Shown piece after piece: positions 9,459-18,774 of a stretch of DNA of 64,000 nt; position 1 is the stretch's first letter, and the number at the start of each line of letters is the position of its first letter. This stretch comes from Candidatus Gastranaerophilales bacterium (GTDB lineage Bacteria; Cyanobacteriota; Vampirovibrionia; Gastranaerophilales; Gastranaerophilaceae), in contig CALUPF010000015.1 of NCBI GenBank assembly GCA_944322545.1, positions 62,001 to 126,000 on the forward strand, written 5' to 3'. Made by a program: the position numbers and the translations under genes. Below the pieces are notes generated by a model. The model did not search any database. It saw nothing but the letters and a program-made list of their open reading frames with translations, and was not told the origin of the DNA.

Positions 9459-10076
9459 TTATTTTGAAAAACTCAAAAGGCGAAAACTTTTCTTTTTATT
9501 TTCGGCTTCTTTATCCGGCAATTCATAACATTTTATACATCTTGCCTCATAAGTTTCATCTCCACCAATCATAATCAATGGTGAACTTTTGTCAGCTGGA
9601 AAACCATTAATGAGTCTTTGAGTTCTTGTTGCATGATCAGAACCACACTTCATACACACAGCTGTTAACTTATCGACTTTATCAGCTATACAAAGCAATT
9701 CTGGCATACAACCAAACGGTTCACCTTTAAAGTCCAAATCAAGACCTGACGCTATAACTCTTTTACCATGTTCAACAAGTTTTTTTACAACAGATACAAT
9801 TTCATCATCAAAAAATTGAATTTCATCAATAGCTATAATCTCATCATCAGCAGATAGATGGTTTAAAATATCATGAGCATTTTTAACAGTAACTGCATCA
9901 AGCCATAAGCCGTTTCTTGATTCTATATAATCACCTTTAGATCTAGTATCTAAAGCTGGTGAAATAACCTTAACCTTTTTTTGTGCAATGATACATCTTT
10001 TCACACGTCTTAAAAGTTCTTCAGTCTTACCACAGCTCATTGGCCCTGTGATTATTTCAAAGCTATACCCTGTCAT
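9459..10076 (-). CDS. tdk: Thymidine kinase, type II
   Basis: Phosphorylates thymidine to dTMP in the salvage pathway. The P-loop GPMSCGKTEELLRRV is at residues 11-25, the Walker-B-like DEIQFF near 88-93, and zinc-binding Cys pairs occur as CMKC and CIKC. About 205 residues is typical of the Gram-positive/E. coli-like Tdk family. An in-frame TTG at 10088 exists, but ATG 10076 with GAGGG at about 5-nt spacing is the likelier start. Convergent with the 80-aa gene. Confidence 0.93.
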   Translation of the reverse strand: MTGYSFEIITGPMSCGKTEELLRRVKRCIIAQKKVKVISPALDTRSKGDYIESRNGLWLDAVTVKNAHDILNHLSADDEIIAIDEIQFFDDEIVSVVKKLVEHGKRVIASGLDLDFKGEPFGCMPELLCIADKVDKLTAVCMKCGSDHATRTQRLINGFPADKSSPLIMIGGDETYEARCIKCYELPDKEAENKKKSFRLLSFSK

Positions 10077-10236
10077 AAAATCCCTCAAATTCTCCCTAAT
10101 GTCATATTAATATATTTAAATCTTTTTTTCATGACATTCTATCCTTCTATTATATGATAAATGCCAAGCATATATAAAAAGCTTTAAGATATCTTATCAA
10201 TTAGCCTCAAAACTAGCTATATGCTAATATATAGTC

Positions 10237-12336
10237 ATGTCTAAAATATTGCTTATATCAGATAATGAAAAACAAAATCAATTAATAACAAAGATTCTAT
10301 CAAAAAGTTCACTTGCTGTTATTTCAGCAACTGATGAGCAAAGCATTGTAAACTGTATTGAAAGAAGTCTTATACAACTTATCCTAATTGATACAGAAAT
10401 AAAGGTACTAAATGCAACTTTATTATGCAAAAAACTACAATCAATTACACATAAAGAAAATATACTAACAATTTCATTAATTGAACCCAAAACAGAAGAA
10501 ACAGAAATTCTTAAACTAACAAATGCTTATGTAACAAAACCAATAAATGAAAAAATTCTAACAGCAACAATTACATCTAATCTAAAGCTAAAAAAAGCCG
10601 TTGATGCACTTTCAAAAAGCAACAGCGATCTAGCAAAAAGTCTTTATCAGCTGGATGTTTTATATAATACATCAACACAACTTGCAGGTTCTTTAGACAA
10701 GCAAAAACTCATTACAACGATGATAGACGGTCTAGAAAAAAGCCTTAGTTTTTCACTATCATCCACTCTTGTGTTCAATTCTGAACACGATATAGACCTA
10801 ATAATAAACTCATTATATGGAATTTCACCGAGACTTGAACACTCTTTGAAATTGAGAGCAATTCTTAGTTATAGAGCACTTTTTGATAAAAAAAGAATAC
10901 CTTATGACCTAAATATTTCAGACATAAAAGTAATAAAAAACATAAAACACCCGCTAGAGGAATACGACCTAAACATTCTTAAATATGATAATCTTTTTGC
11001 ACCCATTAACGTAGGTGAAAAGTTTTTTGGCCTAATTGAAGTGTTTAGAGAAAATGATTTTTCACAAGAAGATACAACATGTTTTCAAACATTAGCTAGG
11101 CAGGTGTCACTACCATTGGAAAATGCTTCCTTATATGAGGAAATCAAAAATACAAATACAAAATTAGAAAAACTGGAAAGACTAAAATCTGAATTCATCT
11201 CAATCGTTTCTCATGAATTAAGAACACCTCTCACAGCAATAAAAAACTCCTTAGAAATATGTTTAAGCGGCAAAGCTGGAGATGTTAGCTCAATAATGGA
11301 TAAATTCTTGAACATGGCTAAAAGAAATGTAACAAGACTATCAGGAATTATTAATGATCTTTTAGACTTATCAAAAGTAGAAGCCGGAAAGATGGACTTC
11401 AAATTCGAAAAATTAAATATCAACACACCTGTTGAATTTATGAAAAACACATTTGAAAATGTTGCCAAGGAAAAAAATATAGACTTAGTTTTTGAAAAAG
11501 AAGAGAACATTGATGAAACTTACATCGACACACAAAGAATTGAACAGGTAATGTCTAACTTAATTTCTAACGCGATAAAATTCACAAATGAAGGTGGAAA
11601 AATAATTGTAAAAACAGAAAATATTAAAGAAAGTGAAATAGACAAAACAATTCTCATCGGAGAAGAAAAACCTGTTTTTTATGACAACTATATAAAAGTA
11701 TCAGTAAAAGATAGTGGAATAGGTATTGCGCAAGAAGACTTAAAAAAAGTTTTCGATCAGTTCCAACAAATTGAAAACTCCTTAAACAGAAAAAATGGCG
11801 GAACTGGCCTAGGTTTACCTATTGCGAAACAACTCATAGAAGCTCATAGAGGATTTATTTGGGTAGAAAGCGAATTAAACATAGGTACGACATTTTATTT
11901 TGTAATTCCAGTCCTTAGTGAAAAAGAAAAATTTATCATTGATTTAGATAAAGATATACAAAAGGCAAAAACCTGCAATCACAGCTTATTACTTTTGATG
12001 ATAAAAGAAAATCAAGAAGTTGAAAATTCTTTTATTGAAGATGTAAAAAGTGAAAAAATATCATTAATAAGAAAAACAGCAAATACCAAAGAAGTCTATT
12101 TTAATGAAGAAAATACAAGAAATTATGCAATATTGCTTCCTGAAGCAGACAAATTTGCACAAAGTTTTATAGAAAAGAAAATTGAAAGCACATTAGAACA
12201 AAATAAAACAAGCGAAAAAAAATATGATATATTGTACTCAACAGTCTTATATCCTGATAATGCAACAGATGCAACTGAAATGATATCAGAAGCAGAAGAG
12301 TTAATTAAAAACAACAAGGTGGAGGCAAAGATATAA
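10237..12336 (+). CDS. Hybrid sensor histidine kinase: REC-GAF-HisKA-HATPase with degenerate GGDEF tail
   Basis: 699 residues. The N-terminal receiver-like domain carries D9, the candidate phospho-acceptor D52 and K101. A coiled linker and GAF domain follow (about 140-300), then HisKA with phospho-acceptor H326 in SIVSHELRTPL and HATPase_c with N, G1 (DSGIGI) and G2 (GGTGLGLPIAKQ) boxes (about 430-560). The last ~140 residues resemble a GGDEF fold (YAILLPEAD then STVLYPDNATDATEMISEAE) but lack the GGDEF loop. No membrane segment, so a cytosolic sensor. The stop overlaps the start of the receiver gene by 1 nt. No Shine-Dalgarno; TAATAT sits 6 nt before the ATG. Confidence 0.9.
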   Translation: MSKILLISDNEKQNQLITKILSKSSLAVISATDEQSIVNCIERSLIQLILIDTEIKVLNATLLCKKLQSITHKENILTISLIEPKTEETEILKLTNAYVTKPINEKILTATITSNLKLKKAVDALSKSNSDLAKSLYQLDVLYNTSTQLAGSLDKQKLITTMIDGLEKSLSFSLSSTLVFNSEHDIDLIINSLYGISPRLEHSLKLRAILSYRALFDKKRIPYDLNISDIKVIKNIKHPLEEYDLNILKYDNLFAPINVGEKFFGLIEVFRENDFSQEDTTCFQTLARQVSLPLENASLYEEIKNTNTKLEKLERLKSEFISIVSHELRTPLTAIKNSLEICLSGKAGDVSSIMDKFLNMAKRNVTRLSGIINDLLDLSKVEAGKMDFKFEKLNINTPVEFMKNTFENVAKEKNIDLVFEKEENIDETYIDTQRIEQVMSNLISNAIKFTNEGGKIIVKTENIKESEIDKTILIGEEKPVFYDNYIKVSVKDSGIGIAQEDLKKVFDQFQQIENSLNRKNGGTGLGLPIAKQLIEAHRGFIWVESELNIGTTFYFVIPVLSEKEKFIIDLDKDIQKAKTCNHSLLLLMIKENQEVENSFIEDVKSEKISLIRKTANTKEVYFNEENTRNYAILLPEADKFAQSFIEKKIESTLEQNKTSEKKYDILYSTVLYPDNATDATEMISEAEELIKNNKVEAKI

Positions 12337-12710
12337 TGGATGAAAATAAAAAGATTCTCATAGTTGATGATGAGCAAGATATTGTTGAAACATTAAAATT
12401 TATGCTTGAAGCCCAAGGATATGACTGTTTTTGTGCATATGACGGAGAAGCTGGGCTTAATATGGCAAAAGAAATCATGCCTGATTTGATGATTCTTGAT
12501 GTAATGATGCCCAAAATTAATGGATATAAAATAAGCCGTCTTTTAAAATACGACAATAAATACAAAAATATTCCAATAATAATGGTTACAGCTCGCTCAC
12601 AAGAAGATGATAAGATAATTGGTCAAGAAACAGGCGTAAATGAATACATAACAAAGCCATTTGAGCTAGATGAAGTTATAAATAAAGTTAAAGAATATTT
12701 GGAAAAATAA
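12336..12710 (+). CDS. Single-domain response regulator (CheY-like)
   Basis: 124 residues with a complete receiver: D11/D12 acidic pair in LIVDDEQD, phospho-acceptor D55 in MILDVMMPKING, the switch Thr in MVTARS, and Lys in TKPFEL. No output domain, so it must act by protein-protein contact. GGTGGAGG is upstream and the start overlaps the kinase stop (TAATG), so translation is coupled. It is almost certainly the partner of the upstream kinase and may act on the GspE-like protein encoded 1 nt further on. Confidence 0.92.
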   Translation: MDENKKILIVDDEQDIVETLKFMLEAQGYDCFCAYDGEAGLNMAKEIMPDLMILDVMMPKINGYKISRLLKYDNKYKNIPIIMVTARSQEDDKIIGQETGVNEYITKPFELDEVINKVKEYLEK

Positions 12711-12711
12711 A

Positions 12712-14106
12712 ATGGAGTTTGTTAGAAATAAAACACTAGAAAAGTTAAAATATGACCTTGTCAGAGACAAGCTGATTAACTATGAAGATTTAGAAATGGC
12801 AGAACAAGTAGCACTTGCCCAAAAAGTTAATATTGGCCAAGTTCTTATATCTTCAGGATTAATCACAGAAGAAAAACTTTTGAAATTTCTTGAAAGCAAA
12901 CTACATATTCCTTATGTCAATTTGGACGATTATTCATTAGATAAAAGATGTCTTAGTTATATAAATTTCAACAATGCACAAAAATATAAAGTAATTCCTC
13001 TTTTTGAAATTGAAGGAATTCTGACAGTTGCAATGTCAGACCCGTTAGATTTATTTGCAATAGATAAAATTGTGGAAGATGCGAAATGCGAGATAGAACC
13101 AGTTATCTCATCAGAAAATGCTGTTTTAAAGAAAATTGAAGAATATTACAACAGCGGCAGCTCCGTAGGACAAATATATATTGATGAATCTAAGCCAAAA
13201 TATGACTGGAGAGAAGTTCTTAACAATGAAGACATCTCGTTGGGGCTTTCTGATGAACATATACATTCAATAATCAGAGCAATTCTGAAACAAGCCATAC
13301 AAGACGATGTCCATGAAATGTTTTTTGAACATGTTCCAGATGGACTAAGTGTTACATTTAGAAAAGACTCTGAAAACTTCTCAACAGGAGAATTACCAAC
13401 TATTTTAGTTTCACCATTTATTGCAAAACTAAAAACACTTTCAAATCTTGACCCAACAGTTTCAGAATTACCTCAGCTAGGAAAATTAAGTTTCAAAGTT
13501 GATAATACAGCTTTAATAGCAAGTATATCAGCTTTTCCAACAATTCATGGTGAAAGAATATCTATAAAAATCTACAAACCACCTAAAACACTCAAAGAAA
13601 TAGGATTAGATGACAAAAAAATAAATACAATAAAACAAGCCATGTCCACACCAGGCATAATACTTGTTTGTGGTTCAAGCTTGTCTGGAAAAACACATGT
13701 TATTTATTCAATTCTAAATGAAACAGCTACTAATGATAAAAATATTATGACAATTGAATCAATAACGAAATATAATCTTGAAAAAGTAAACCAATGTGAG
13801 CTTAACGAACATATTGGATTTAATCTTGATAAAGCAATGAGATTCATTGAATTTCAATCTCCAGACATATTATATTTTGAAGGAATAAATACCAAAGAAG
13901 GTCTAGACTACTTTACTTCACTAGTATTTAAAAACAAGACACTAATCACAGAGTTTCTTGCTGAAAACATTGCTGATTTAATGAAAAAACTATCATTAAA
14001 TGATTTTTCTATGTTCAAGTCTATGCTAAGTTGTCTAATTTTCATTCATAACAAAACAAGCATAGAAGTTTTTGATAAAGCTGCTCTTGAAAAATACTTT
14101 GCTTAA
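12712..14106 (+). CDS. GspE/PilB-family protein with MshEN-like N-terminus and eroded ATPase motifs
   Basis: 464 residues co-linear with type II secretion/type IV pilus assembly ATPases. The N-terminal 145 residues resemble the MshEN module (NIGQVLISSGLITEEKLLKF), known in some PilB-type ATPases to bind c-di-GMP. The ATPase part has a P-loop (GSSLSGKT, residues 321-328). Other family signatures are altered: the ASDIHIEP region reads VHEMFFEHV, the GEIRD Walker-B region reads DILYFEGIN, and the histidine box (STLHTN) reads TEFLAEN. The tetracysteine zinc motif is absent. This looks like a regulatory pseudo-ATPase rather than a motor. It follows the receiver gene by 1 nt. Confidence 0.8.
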   Translation: MEFVRNKTLEKLKYDLVRDKLINYEDLEMAEQVALAQKVNIGQVLISSGLITEEKLLKFLESKLHIPYVNLDDYSLDKRCLSYINFNNAQKYKVIPLFEIEGILTVAMSDPLDLFAIDKIVEDAKCEIEPVISSENAVLKKIEEYYNSGSSVGQIYIDESKPKYDWREVLNNEDISLGLSDEHIHSIIRAILKQAIQDDVHEMFFEHVPDGLSVTFRKDSENFSTGELPTILVSPFIAKLKTLSNLDPTVSELPQLGKLSFKVDNTALIASISAFPTIHGERISIKIYKPPKTLKEIGLDDKKINTIKQAMSTPGIILVCGSSLSGKTHVIYSILNETATNDKNIMTIESITKYNLEKVNQCELNEHIGFNLDKAMRFIEFQSPDILYFEGINTKEGLDYFTSLVFKNKTLITEFLAENIADLMKKLSLNDFSMFKSMLSCLIFIHNKTSIEVFDKAALEKYFA

Positions 14107-14212
14107 CTTTTGTAAAATTATATTAACAATTGCCCAAACTCGGTAAATATCATGGAATAAAAATTTTTTATTATTATATAAGGAACCGAAGGGAAAAAAG
14201 GAATATATAGTT

Positions 14213-15187
14213 TTGGCAGTTGAAAAAGTAACACAGCGTGCCGTAGATATGCCACTACCGACAGATTCTACAACAACAAACGCTAATAGCTTTAATAATT
14301 ATATAAATCCGTTTGAAAAGCCAGCATTAGCAAATACAGCGGCTAGCCAAGCAATCAGTCAAAATGCATCAAGCAAAGACCCATTGTTTGGAACAAAAAT
14401 TGTTAATGAAGAAGCTAATAAAACTTCTGAATTTCCAGAAACAAACAAAAATAGTTTTTCTATTATTTCTAATTTCTTTAATAATAAGAAAGCTCAAGTT
14501 ACAAACTTCTTTGGCAATGTTGGCAGAAATATAAACGAATATGATGCTGCAGTAAATGCTGCATTAAAATATATCCCAAGTCCTAGTGATTTAGACGTTG
14601 CTGCTGAATCTTTACCAAGCATCAAAGCAATTCTAGCAAAGGAAAATCTTCCTGTTAAGATGAACTATGACAATTTAAAAACAATTAAACATACTCATCT
14701 TTCTACAACTATTGAGTTTTCAAGAGCAATTGGTAAAGAACTAGGAATGACAGATAATGAATTAAAAACAATGGAAGCAGGAGCTGCACTCCATGACATT
14801 GGTAAATCTCTTGTTCCATCTGAAATTCTTAATAAAAATGGAAAATTATCTCCAGAAGAAAGAAAAATCATTAATCTTCACTCTGTATTAGGATATGAAT
14901 TGTTGAAAGGCTTAGGCTTTGGAACAAACGTAGCTGAAATCGCTCGTGATCACCATAATCCTAATTCTAAAAATAAAATGGCACAAATCGTAAGAGCTGC
15001 TGACGTTTACTCTGCAATGAGAGAAGAACGTCCATATAAAACAGCAAAAACACATGAAGAAGCTATGGCTGTTTTGAAAGATATGAAGATAGCTCCAGAA
15101 ATATTAGATGCTTTAGATAAAAACTACGCACCTAAAAAGGCACCAGAGGTTACTGTACCTTATCGTATTCAGACTTCAGTAGCTTAA
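14213..15187 (+). CDS. HD-domain phosphohydrolase, HD-GYP-like without the GYP loop
   Basis: 324 residues. The first ~130 are low-complexity and Asn/Ala/Ser-rich, then an HD domain occupies about 150-320. Metal-binding residues are present (ALHDIGKSLVPSEILNK, later His in NLH, RDHH, and Asp in AADVYSAMREERPYK). The segment that should read HHExWDGxGYP is shortened to HHNPNSKNK, so the GYP signature is missing. Predicted start is TTG 14213 with AAGGA 10 nt upstream; a downstream ATG (14249) is possible. It converges on the TPR gene with a 38-nt overlap. Catalytic status and substrate are uncertain. Confidence 0.82.
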   Translation: MAVEKVTQRAVDMPLPTDSTTTNANSFNNYINPFEKPALANTAASQAISQNASSKDPLFGTKIVNEEANKTSEFPETNKNSFSIISNFFNNKKAQVTNFFGNVGRNINEYDAAVNAALKYIPSPSDLDVAAESLPSIKAILAKENLPVKMNYDNLKTIKHTHLSTTIEFSRAIGKELGMTDNELKTMEAGAALHDIGKSLVPSEILNKNGKLSPEERKIINLHSVLGYELLKGLGFGTNVAEIARDHHNPNSKNKMAQIVRAADVYSAMREERPYKTAKTHEEAMAVLKDMKIAPEILDALDKNYAPKKAPEVTVPYRIQTSVA

Positions 15188-16073
15188 CGTCAAACGATAA
15201 AGTTTGATAGTTATTTAGTGCTTCTTTAAGATAATGCTTATATTGTTCAAAGTCATTAGTTTCTTTGTACATTCTGGCTAATGTATAATTCACGTCGCCA
15301 TTATAAGGATTATTAATCAAAGCATTTTTCAAAAGTTCTATTGCCTCATAAAACATATTTTGTTTAGCAAGAATTTTTGAAAATATAATTGATGCATTAT
15401 CGTCTTTAGGATTTAACTCTAAAGTTTTTTGTAAATAAGACATGGCTTTTTGAGTATCACCTTCATCAAAATATATGGAAGCAAGGTTAAAATAAGCCCA
15501 ACTATAATCAGGTGACATCTCTAAAACCTTATTATAGTACTCTTTACATAAATCTCTTTCACCAATTTTGTCATATTCATATGCTAAATAAAAATAAGCC
15601 AGAAAATCTTGAGAGTTTAATTCAATAGCTGTTTTTAAGCATTTTATCGATTTGTCATGCTCTTCTTTTTTTGAATATAAATACCCTAAATTAAAATAAC
15701 TGTTAGCATCATCATCTTCTAACTGTAAAACTCTTAAAAAGAAAGGTATAGCTTTATCAAAGTCTTGTTTTTGCAAATAAGCATATCCAAGATTGTAAAG
15801 AAAATCAGGCTCGTCAGGACTAATGTTTAATGCATTTTGATAAGAAATTATTGCTTTATCTATTTCTTTTAAATTTTCTAAAACAATTCCAGCATTATAA
15901 TGCAATCTAGAATCTTCAGGAAAACGTTTTAACAAATAATACAACTGTTTTAAAGCTTCTTCATTATAACCATTTGACATTAATTCAACAGCTAATTCTC
16001 TTCTGACTTTAAAATCTGTTGGATTTTTTGCTAACTGATCGTTTAATTCATTTATTTTCGAAATATTGTCCAT
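15150..16073 (-). CDS. Tetratricopeptide repeat protein
   Basis: 307 residues consisting of about eight 34-residue TPR units (pattern A...Y......P......N.G..Y), beginning near residue 20 and ending near 290. Soluble, no signal peptide. TPRs bind other proteins; the client is unknown. The C-terminal 12 codons overlap the end of the convergent HD-domain gene. No Shine-Dalgarno is seen; TAAAAT lies 6 nt before the ATG with a TTTGCA 17 nt further up, so the mRNA may be leaderless. Confidence 0.85.
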   Translation of the reverse strand: MDNISKINELNDQLAKNPTDFKVRRELAVELMSNGYNEEALKQLYYLLKRFPEDSRLHYNAGIVLENLKEIDKAIISYQNALNISPDEPDFLYNLGYAYLQKQDFDKAIPFFLRVLQLEDDDANSYFNLGYLYSKKEEHDKSIKCLKTAIELNSQDFLAYFYLAYEYDKIGERDLCKEYYNKVLEMSPDYSWAYFNLASIYFDEGDTQKAMSYLQKTLELNPKDDNASIIFSKILAKQNMFYEAIELLKNALINNPYNGDVNYTLARMYKETNDFEQYKHYLKEALNNYQTLSFDVKLLKSEYDKVQ

Positions 16074-16129
16074 ATAGCAATTTTAGCCTGATTTATATCA
16101 TTTGCAAAGATGTAAATTTCAATATGTGC

Positions 16130-16161
16130 TTGACAATCTAAATATTTTACAGGAATATATA
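16130..16161 (+). promoter_or_regulatory. Candidate promoter of tRNA-Leu(UAA)
   Basis: A perfect -35 (TTGACA, 16130-16135) is followed by an AT-alternating stretch (AATATATATA, 16154-16163) that could hold the -10. The exact hexamer is ambiguous, with spacing of 17-20. Confidence 0.35.
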
Positions 16162-16169
16162 TAAAGCAA

Positions 16170-16255
16170 GCCCTGGTGGCGGAATCGGTAGACGCGTCGG
16201 ACTTAAAATCCGATTAGGCTCACCCCTAGTGCCAGTTCAAGTCTGGCTCAGGGCA
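16170..16255 (+). tRNA. tRNA-Leu (anticodon UAA)
   Basis: 86 nt with a 7-bp acceptor stem (GCCCTGG with TCAGGGC, one G-U), D-loop TGGCGGAATCGGTAGACG, an anticodon loop containing TTAAAAT, a long variable arm typical of class II tRNAs, and T-loop GTTCAAGTC. The 3' CCA is not encoded. It decodes UUA, a major Leu codon in this AT-rich genome. Confidence 0.95.
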
Positions 16256-16260
16256 TTTTA

Positions 16261-16288
16261 AAAGACTCACAGCTTGTGAGTCTTTTTT
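16261..16288 (+). terminator. Rho-independent terminator after tRNA-Leu(UAA)
   Basis: An 11-bp perfect stem (AAAGACTCACA / TGTGAGTCTTT) with a 3-nt loop and a T-run follows the tRNA directly. Confidence 0.9.
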
Positions 16289-16303
16289 ATTTAAGGAGGA
16301 GTA

Positions 16304-18331
16304 ATGGATAAACAACGCCATGTTATTACATTTCTTGCATTTTTATCCTCTATATATATTTTCGTAATTGCAGCTTTTTTTATATATGCAATTTTCGGTA
16401 ATTACATGCCTTTTGACAATATTGAGTACGTAGTTAACAACTTTGACATGCCATTATATTACTTTCTTCCTGAAAAAGCAGAAAAAATTCAATATTTTTC
16501 ATTAGTATTCGGCTTTCCCATTTTGTACACGATATTTTTTAAAGTATGGACAAATGTCAAATTAAACATAACTGAAAATATCTATAAAACAGTTCAAATA
16601 ATAGAAGTTGCCGCAACAATATTTTTAACACTGTTTTTATATAAAGAATCAGTTTTCAGACACAACTTTTTTTTCACACTAATAAACAATAAAATTGAAA
16701 TACTTATCACCAGCATAGTTTTCTTTTTGCTTTTGTTCTTTTATCAAAAAGGAAAAGACAAAACACGAAATATCTTAAAAATATTAATCAGCTGTATTTT
16801 TCTATACGGACTAGTAATTGTTGGTCAAATATACCAAACACCTGTATATGACATAACCGCATCTTGCAGACACCATTTCATTGCTTACTTTTCTCCAATT
16901 TATAAAGTACTTTCAGGACTTACAATTGGAATTGATTTTGAAAACATATATGGTTTTTATCCATACATCTATGAATTAATTCTAAAACCATTCAAAGTTA
17001 TAACAATTTCAAAAATAAGTTTTATAAATACATGCCTCATAATATCTAGTCTTATATTTACAGCAATAACAATTGCAATAAACGTAAAAAATAAAATTTT
17101 AGGATTCGTATTCATACTAAGCTATATCTACTATTTTTACATATTTAGCATATTATCGAATCTTGAGACGATTTATTATTTACAGTTCATGCCTCACAGA
17201 ATATTTTTTATAACATTAATTATTTTACTAGCTAGCATATACTCACTAGATATAAAACCGAATTACCAAAAACTCATTGAAATAATTAACGCAATAATAC
17301 TAACAATAGCTTTAATCTGGAATTTTGAATCAGGCATAGTTGCAACATTGAGTTGGTATGGTTTTATTCTCTATCAAGAACTTATCAATTATAAAAAAAG
17401 CACTAGCAACTATAAAACTATAATATACAAGCTATTACCAATATTTTTAGTTTTATTTTTCGCACTCACTATAATAGAAACAATCACATTTACAAAAGCA
17501 GGAAAGTTTTTGTCACTAACAGACTTGTTTTTATACCAAAATCTATTTTATAAAACAGGCTTTTTTATGCTACCTATGCCACTTTTCCAACAGCCTTGGA
17601 TTTTAATTATACTTATTTATCTTATAGGTTTAATGAAATCAATTAATAACATATTCTTTGCAAAAGACATAGATAAAAAATATGCGATATATTTTATTTT
17701 GAGCCTAATAGGTCTAGGAATATTTGCTTATTATCAAGGAAGAAGCCATATATTGATTCTAGGAAGCGTATCATTTCCTGCAATAATATTGCTATGTTTA
17801 TTTTGTAATGAATTTATAGAAAAATTCTCGCAAGAAAAAACAGATAAATTTATAAAAAGCTTGAATCTAACAAAACTTATACTCATATTCGTTATTATTT
17901 CAGCAGTTGCGTCATCAGGCTTTGACATGCTTTTTATAAGTCCATTTTCAAAACAATTAAATCAACTAAAACAGCAAATAAAACAAAATGGACCTGCTAA
18001 AAAAAACATAGATTTTATAAAATCAAACACCCAAGAAGCTGAAAATCTTGATATATTAACAGCTGATTCAGATATTTTATATTTGGAGCTTAATAAAAAA
18101 GACATGCTACCATTTGCCCCCACATCAGACTGGGGTGCTAAAAGCCAGTATGAAAAAGTATTTAAATACCTAAAAAATTCAAAAAACACTCTAATTATTG
18201 ACGATGAAATATTCAAAAAAATACAAGAAAATGAAAAACAAAATCTTCAAGAACTGCTAAAAACAAAAAAATATAAACTTAAAAACGCAATGAACAACGG
18301 CTTAAATACCATATTCATATATGAACAATAA
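16304..18331 (+). CDS. Large polytopic membrane protein, GT-C glycosyltransferase-like
   Basis: 675 residues with roughly twelve hydrophobic segments over residues 1-530 and a soluble C-terminal domain of about 125 residues. A strong AAGGAGGAG site precedes ATG 16304. The layout of many helices with short loops followed by a mixed C-terminal domain (LDILTADSDILYLEL, TLIIDDEIFKKI) resembles lipid-linked sugar glycosyltransferases of the GT-C type. I cannot identify the catalytic Asp/Glu with certainty, so an O-antigen ligase/polymerase-like function is equally possible. It sits immediately after a terminator and appears monocistronic. Confidence 0.75.
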   Translation: MDKQRHVITFLAFLSSIYIFVIAAFFIYAIFGNYMPFDNIEYVVNNFDMPLYYFLPEKAEKIQYFSLVFGFPILYTIFFKVWTNVKLNITENIYKTVQIIEVAATIFLTLFLYKESVFRHNFFFTLINNKIEILITSIVFFLLLFFYQKGKDKTRNILKILISCIFLYGLVIVGQIYQTPVYDITASCRHHFIAYFSPIYKVLSGLTIGIDFENIYGFYPYIYELILKPFKVITISKISFINTCLIISSLIFTAITIAINVKNKILGFVFILSYIYYFYIFSILSNLETIYYLQFMPHRIFFITLIILLASIYSLDIKPNYQKLIEIINAIILTIALIWNFESGIVATLSWYGFILYQELINYKKSTSNYKTIIYKLLPIFLVLFFALTIIETITFTKAGKFLSLTDLFLYQNLFYKTGFFMLPMPLFQQPWILIILIYLIGLMKSINNIFFAKDIDKKYAIYFILSLIGLGIFAYYQGRSHILILGSVSFPAIILLCLFCNEFIEKFSQEKTDKFIKSLNLTKLILIFVIISAVASSGFDMLFISPFSKQLNQLKQQIKQNGPAKKNIDFIKSNTQEAENLDILTADSDILYLELNKKDMLPFAPTSDWGAKSQYEKVFKYLKNSKNTLIIDDEIFKKIQENEKQNLQELLKTKKYKLKNAMNNGLNTIFIYEQ

Positions 18332-18349
18332 AAAATTTTAAATAAAAAT

Positions 18350-18373
18350 GAACAATTTAATTTTTTATTCGTT
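18350..18373 (+). promoter_or_regulatory. Candidate ECF-type promoter before the anti-sigma/sigma genes
   Basis: GAAC (18350-18353) and CGTT (18370-18373) are separated by 16 nt. This resembles the GGAAC / CGTC pattern recognised by many ECF sigma factors and would be autoregulatory. The match is partial and the region is AT-rich. Confidence 0.3.
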
Positions 18374-18397
18374 ATAGTAAATGTAAGGAACGAAATA

Positions 18398-18757
18398 ATG
18401 GATAAAAAACAAAACAACAAAATCTGCAATGGATATGAAAGCAATTACATGTTTTTAAGCGATGAAGACTTTCAAAAACATTTAGAAGAATGTGAAAGTT
18501 GTCGCAAAGAACATGAAAGAATGCAAAAAGTATCGAACTTGCTAAAAGAAGCAAAGCCGTATATAAAAGCAAAACGCAAAAAGAATCAAATACTAAAAGC
18601 AGCTTGTGCATTGGCTTTACTATGTTTTACAAGTTTAAGCGTTCCAATCATGCTGAATGCAGATAAAATCTATGACGATGTAATAGCAATGAATTCGCCA
18701 ACAATTGAAGAAATGGGATTACCCGTAGATGAATATGGATTCTTGCTTGTAGAATAA
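18398..18757 (+). CDS. Zinc-finger anti-sigma factor (membrane-anchored)
   Basis: 119 residues. The N-terminal half contains the HX3CX2C signature (HLEECESC, residues 28-35) of zinc-binding anti-sigma domains. One membrane helix follows at about 68-85 (ACALALLCFTSLSVPIML), then a short extracytoplasmic tail of about 30 residues. AAGGAA precedes the start. The stop lies 17 nt before the ECF sigma gene, its presumed client. The order anti-sigma then sigma is the reverse of the commonest arrangement. The small outer tail suggests sensing depends on a partner, perhaps the Spy-like protein encoded next. Confidence 0.8.
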   Translation: MDKKQNNKICNGYESNYMFLSDEDFQKHLEECESCRKEHERMQKVSNLLKEAKPYIKAKRKKNQILKAACALALLCFTSLSVPIMLNADKIYDDVIAMNSPTIEEMGLPVDEYGFLLVE

Positions 18758-18774
18758 GAATTTACGGAAAACCA

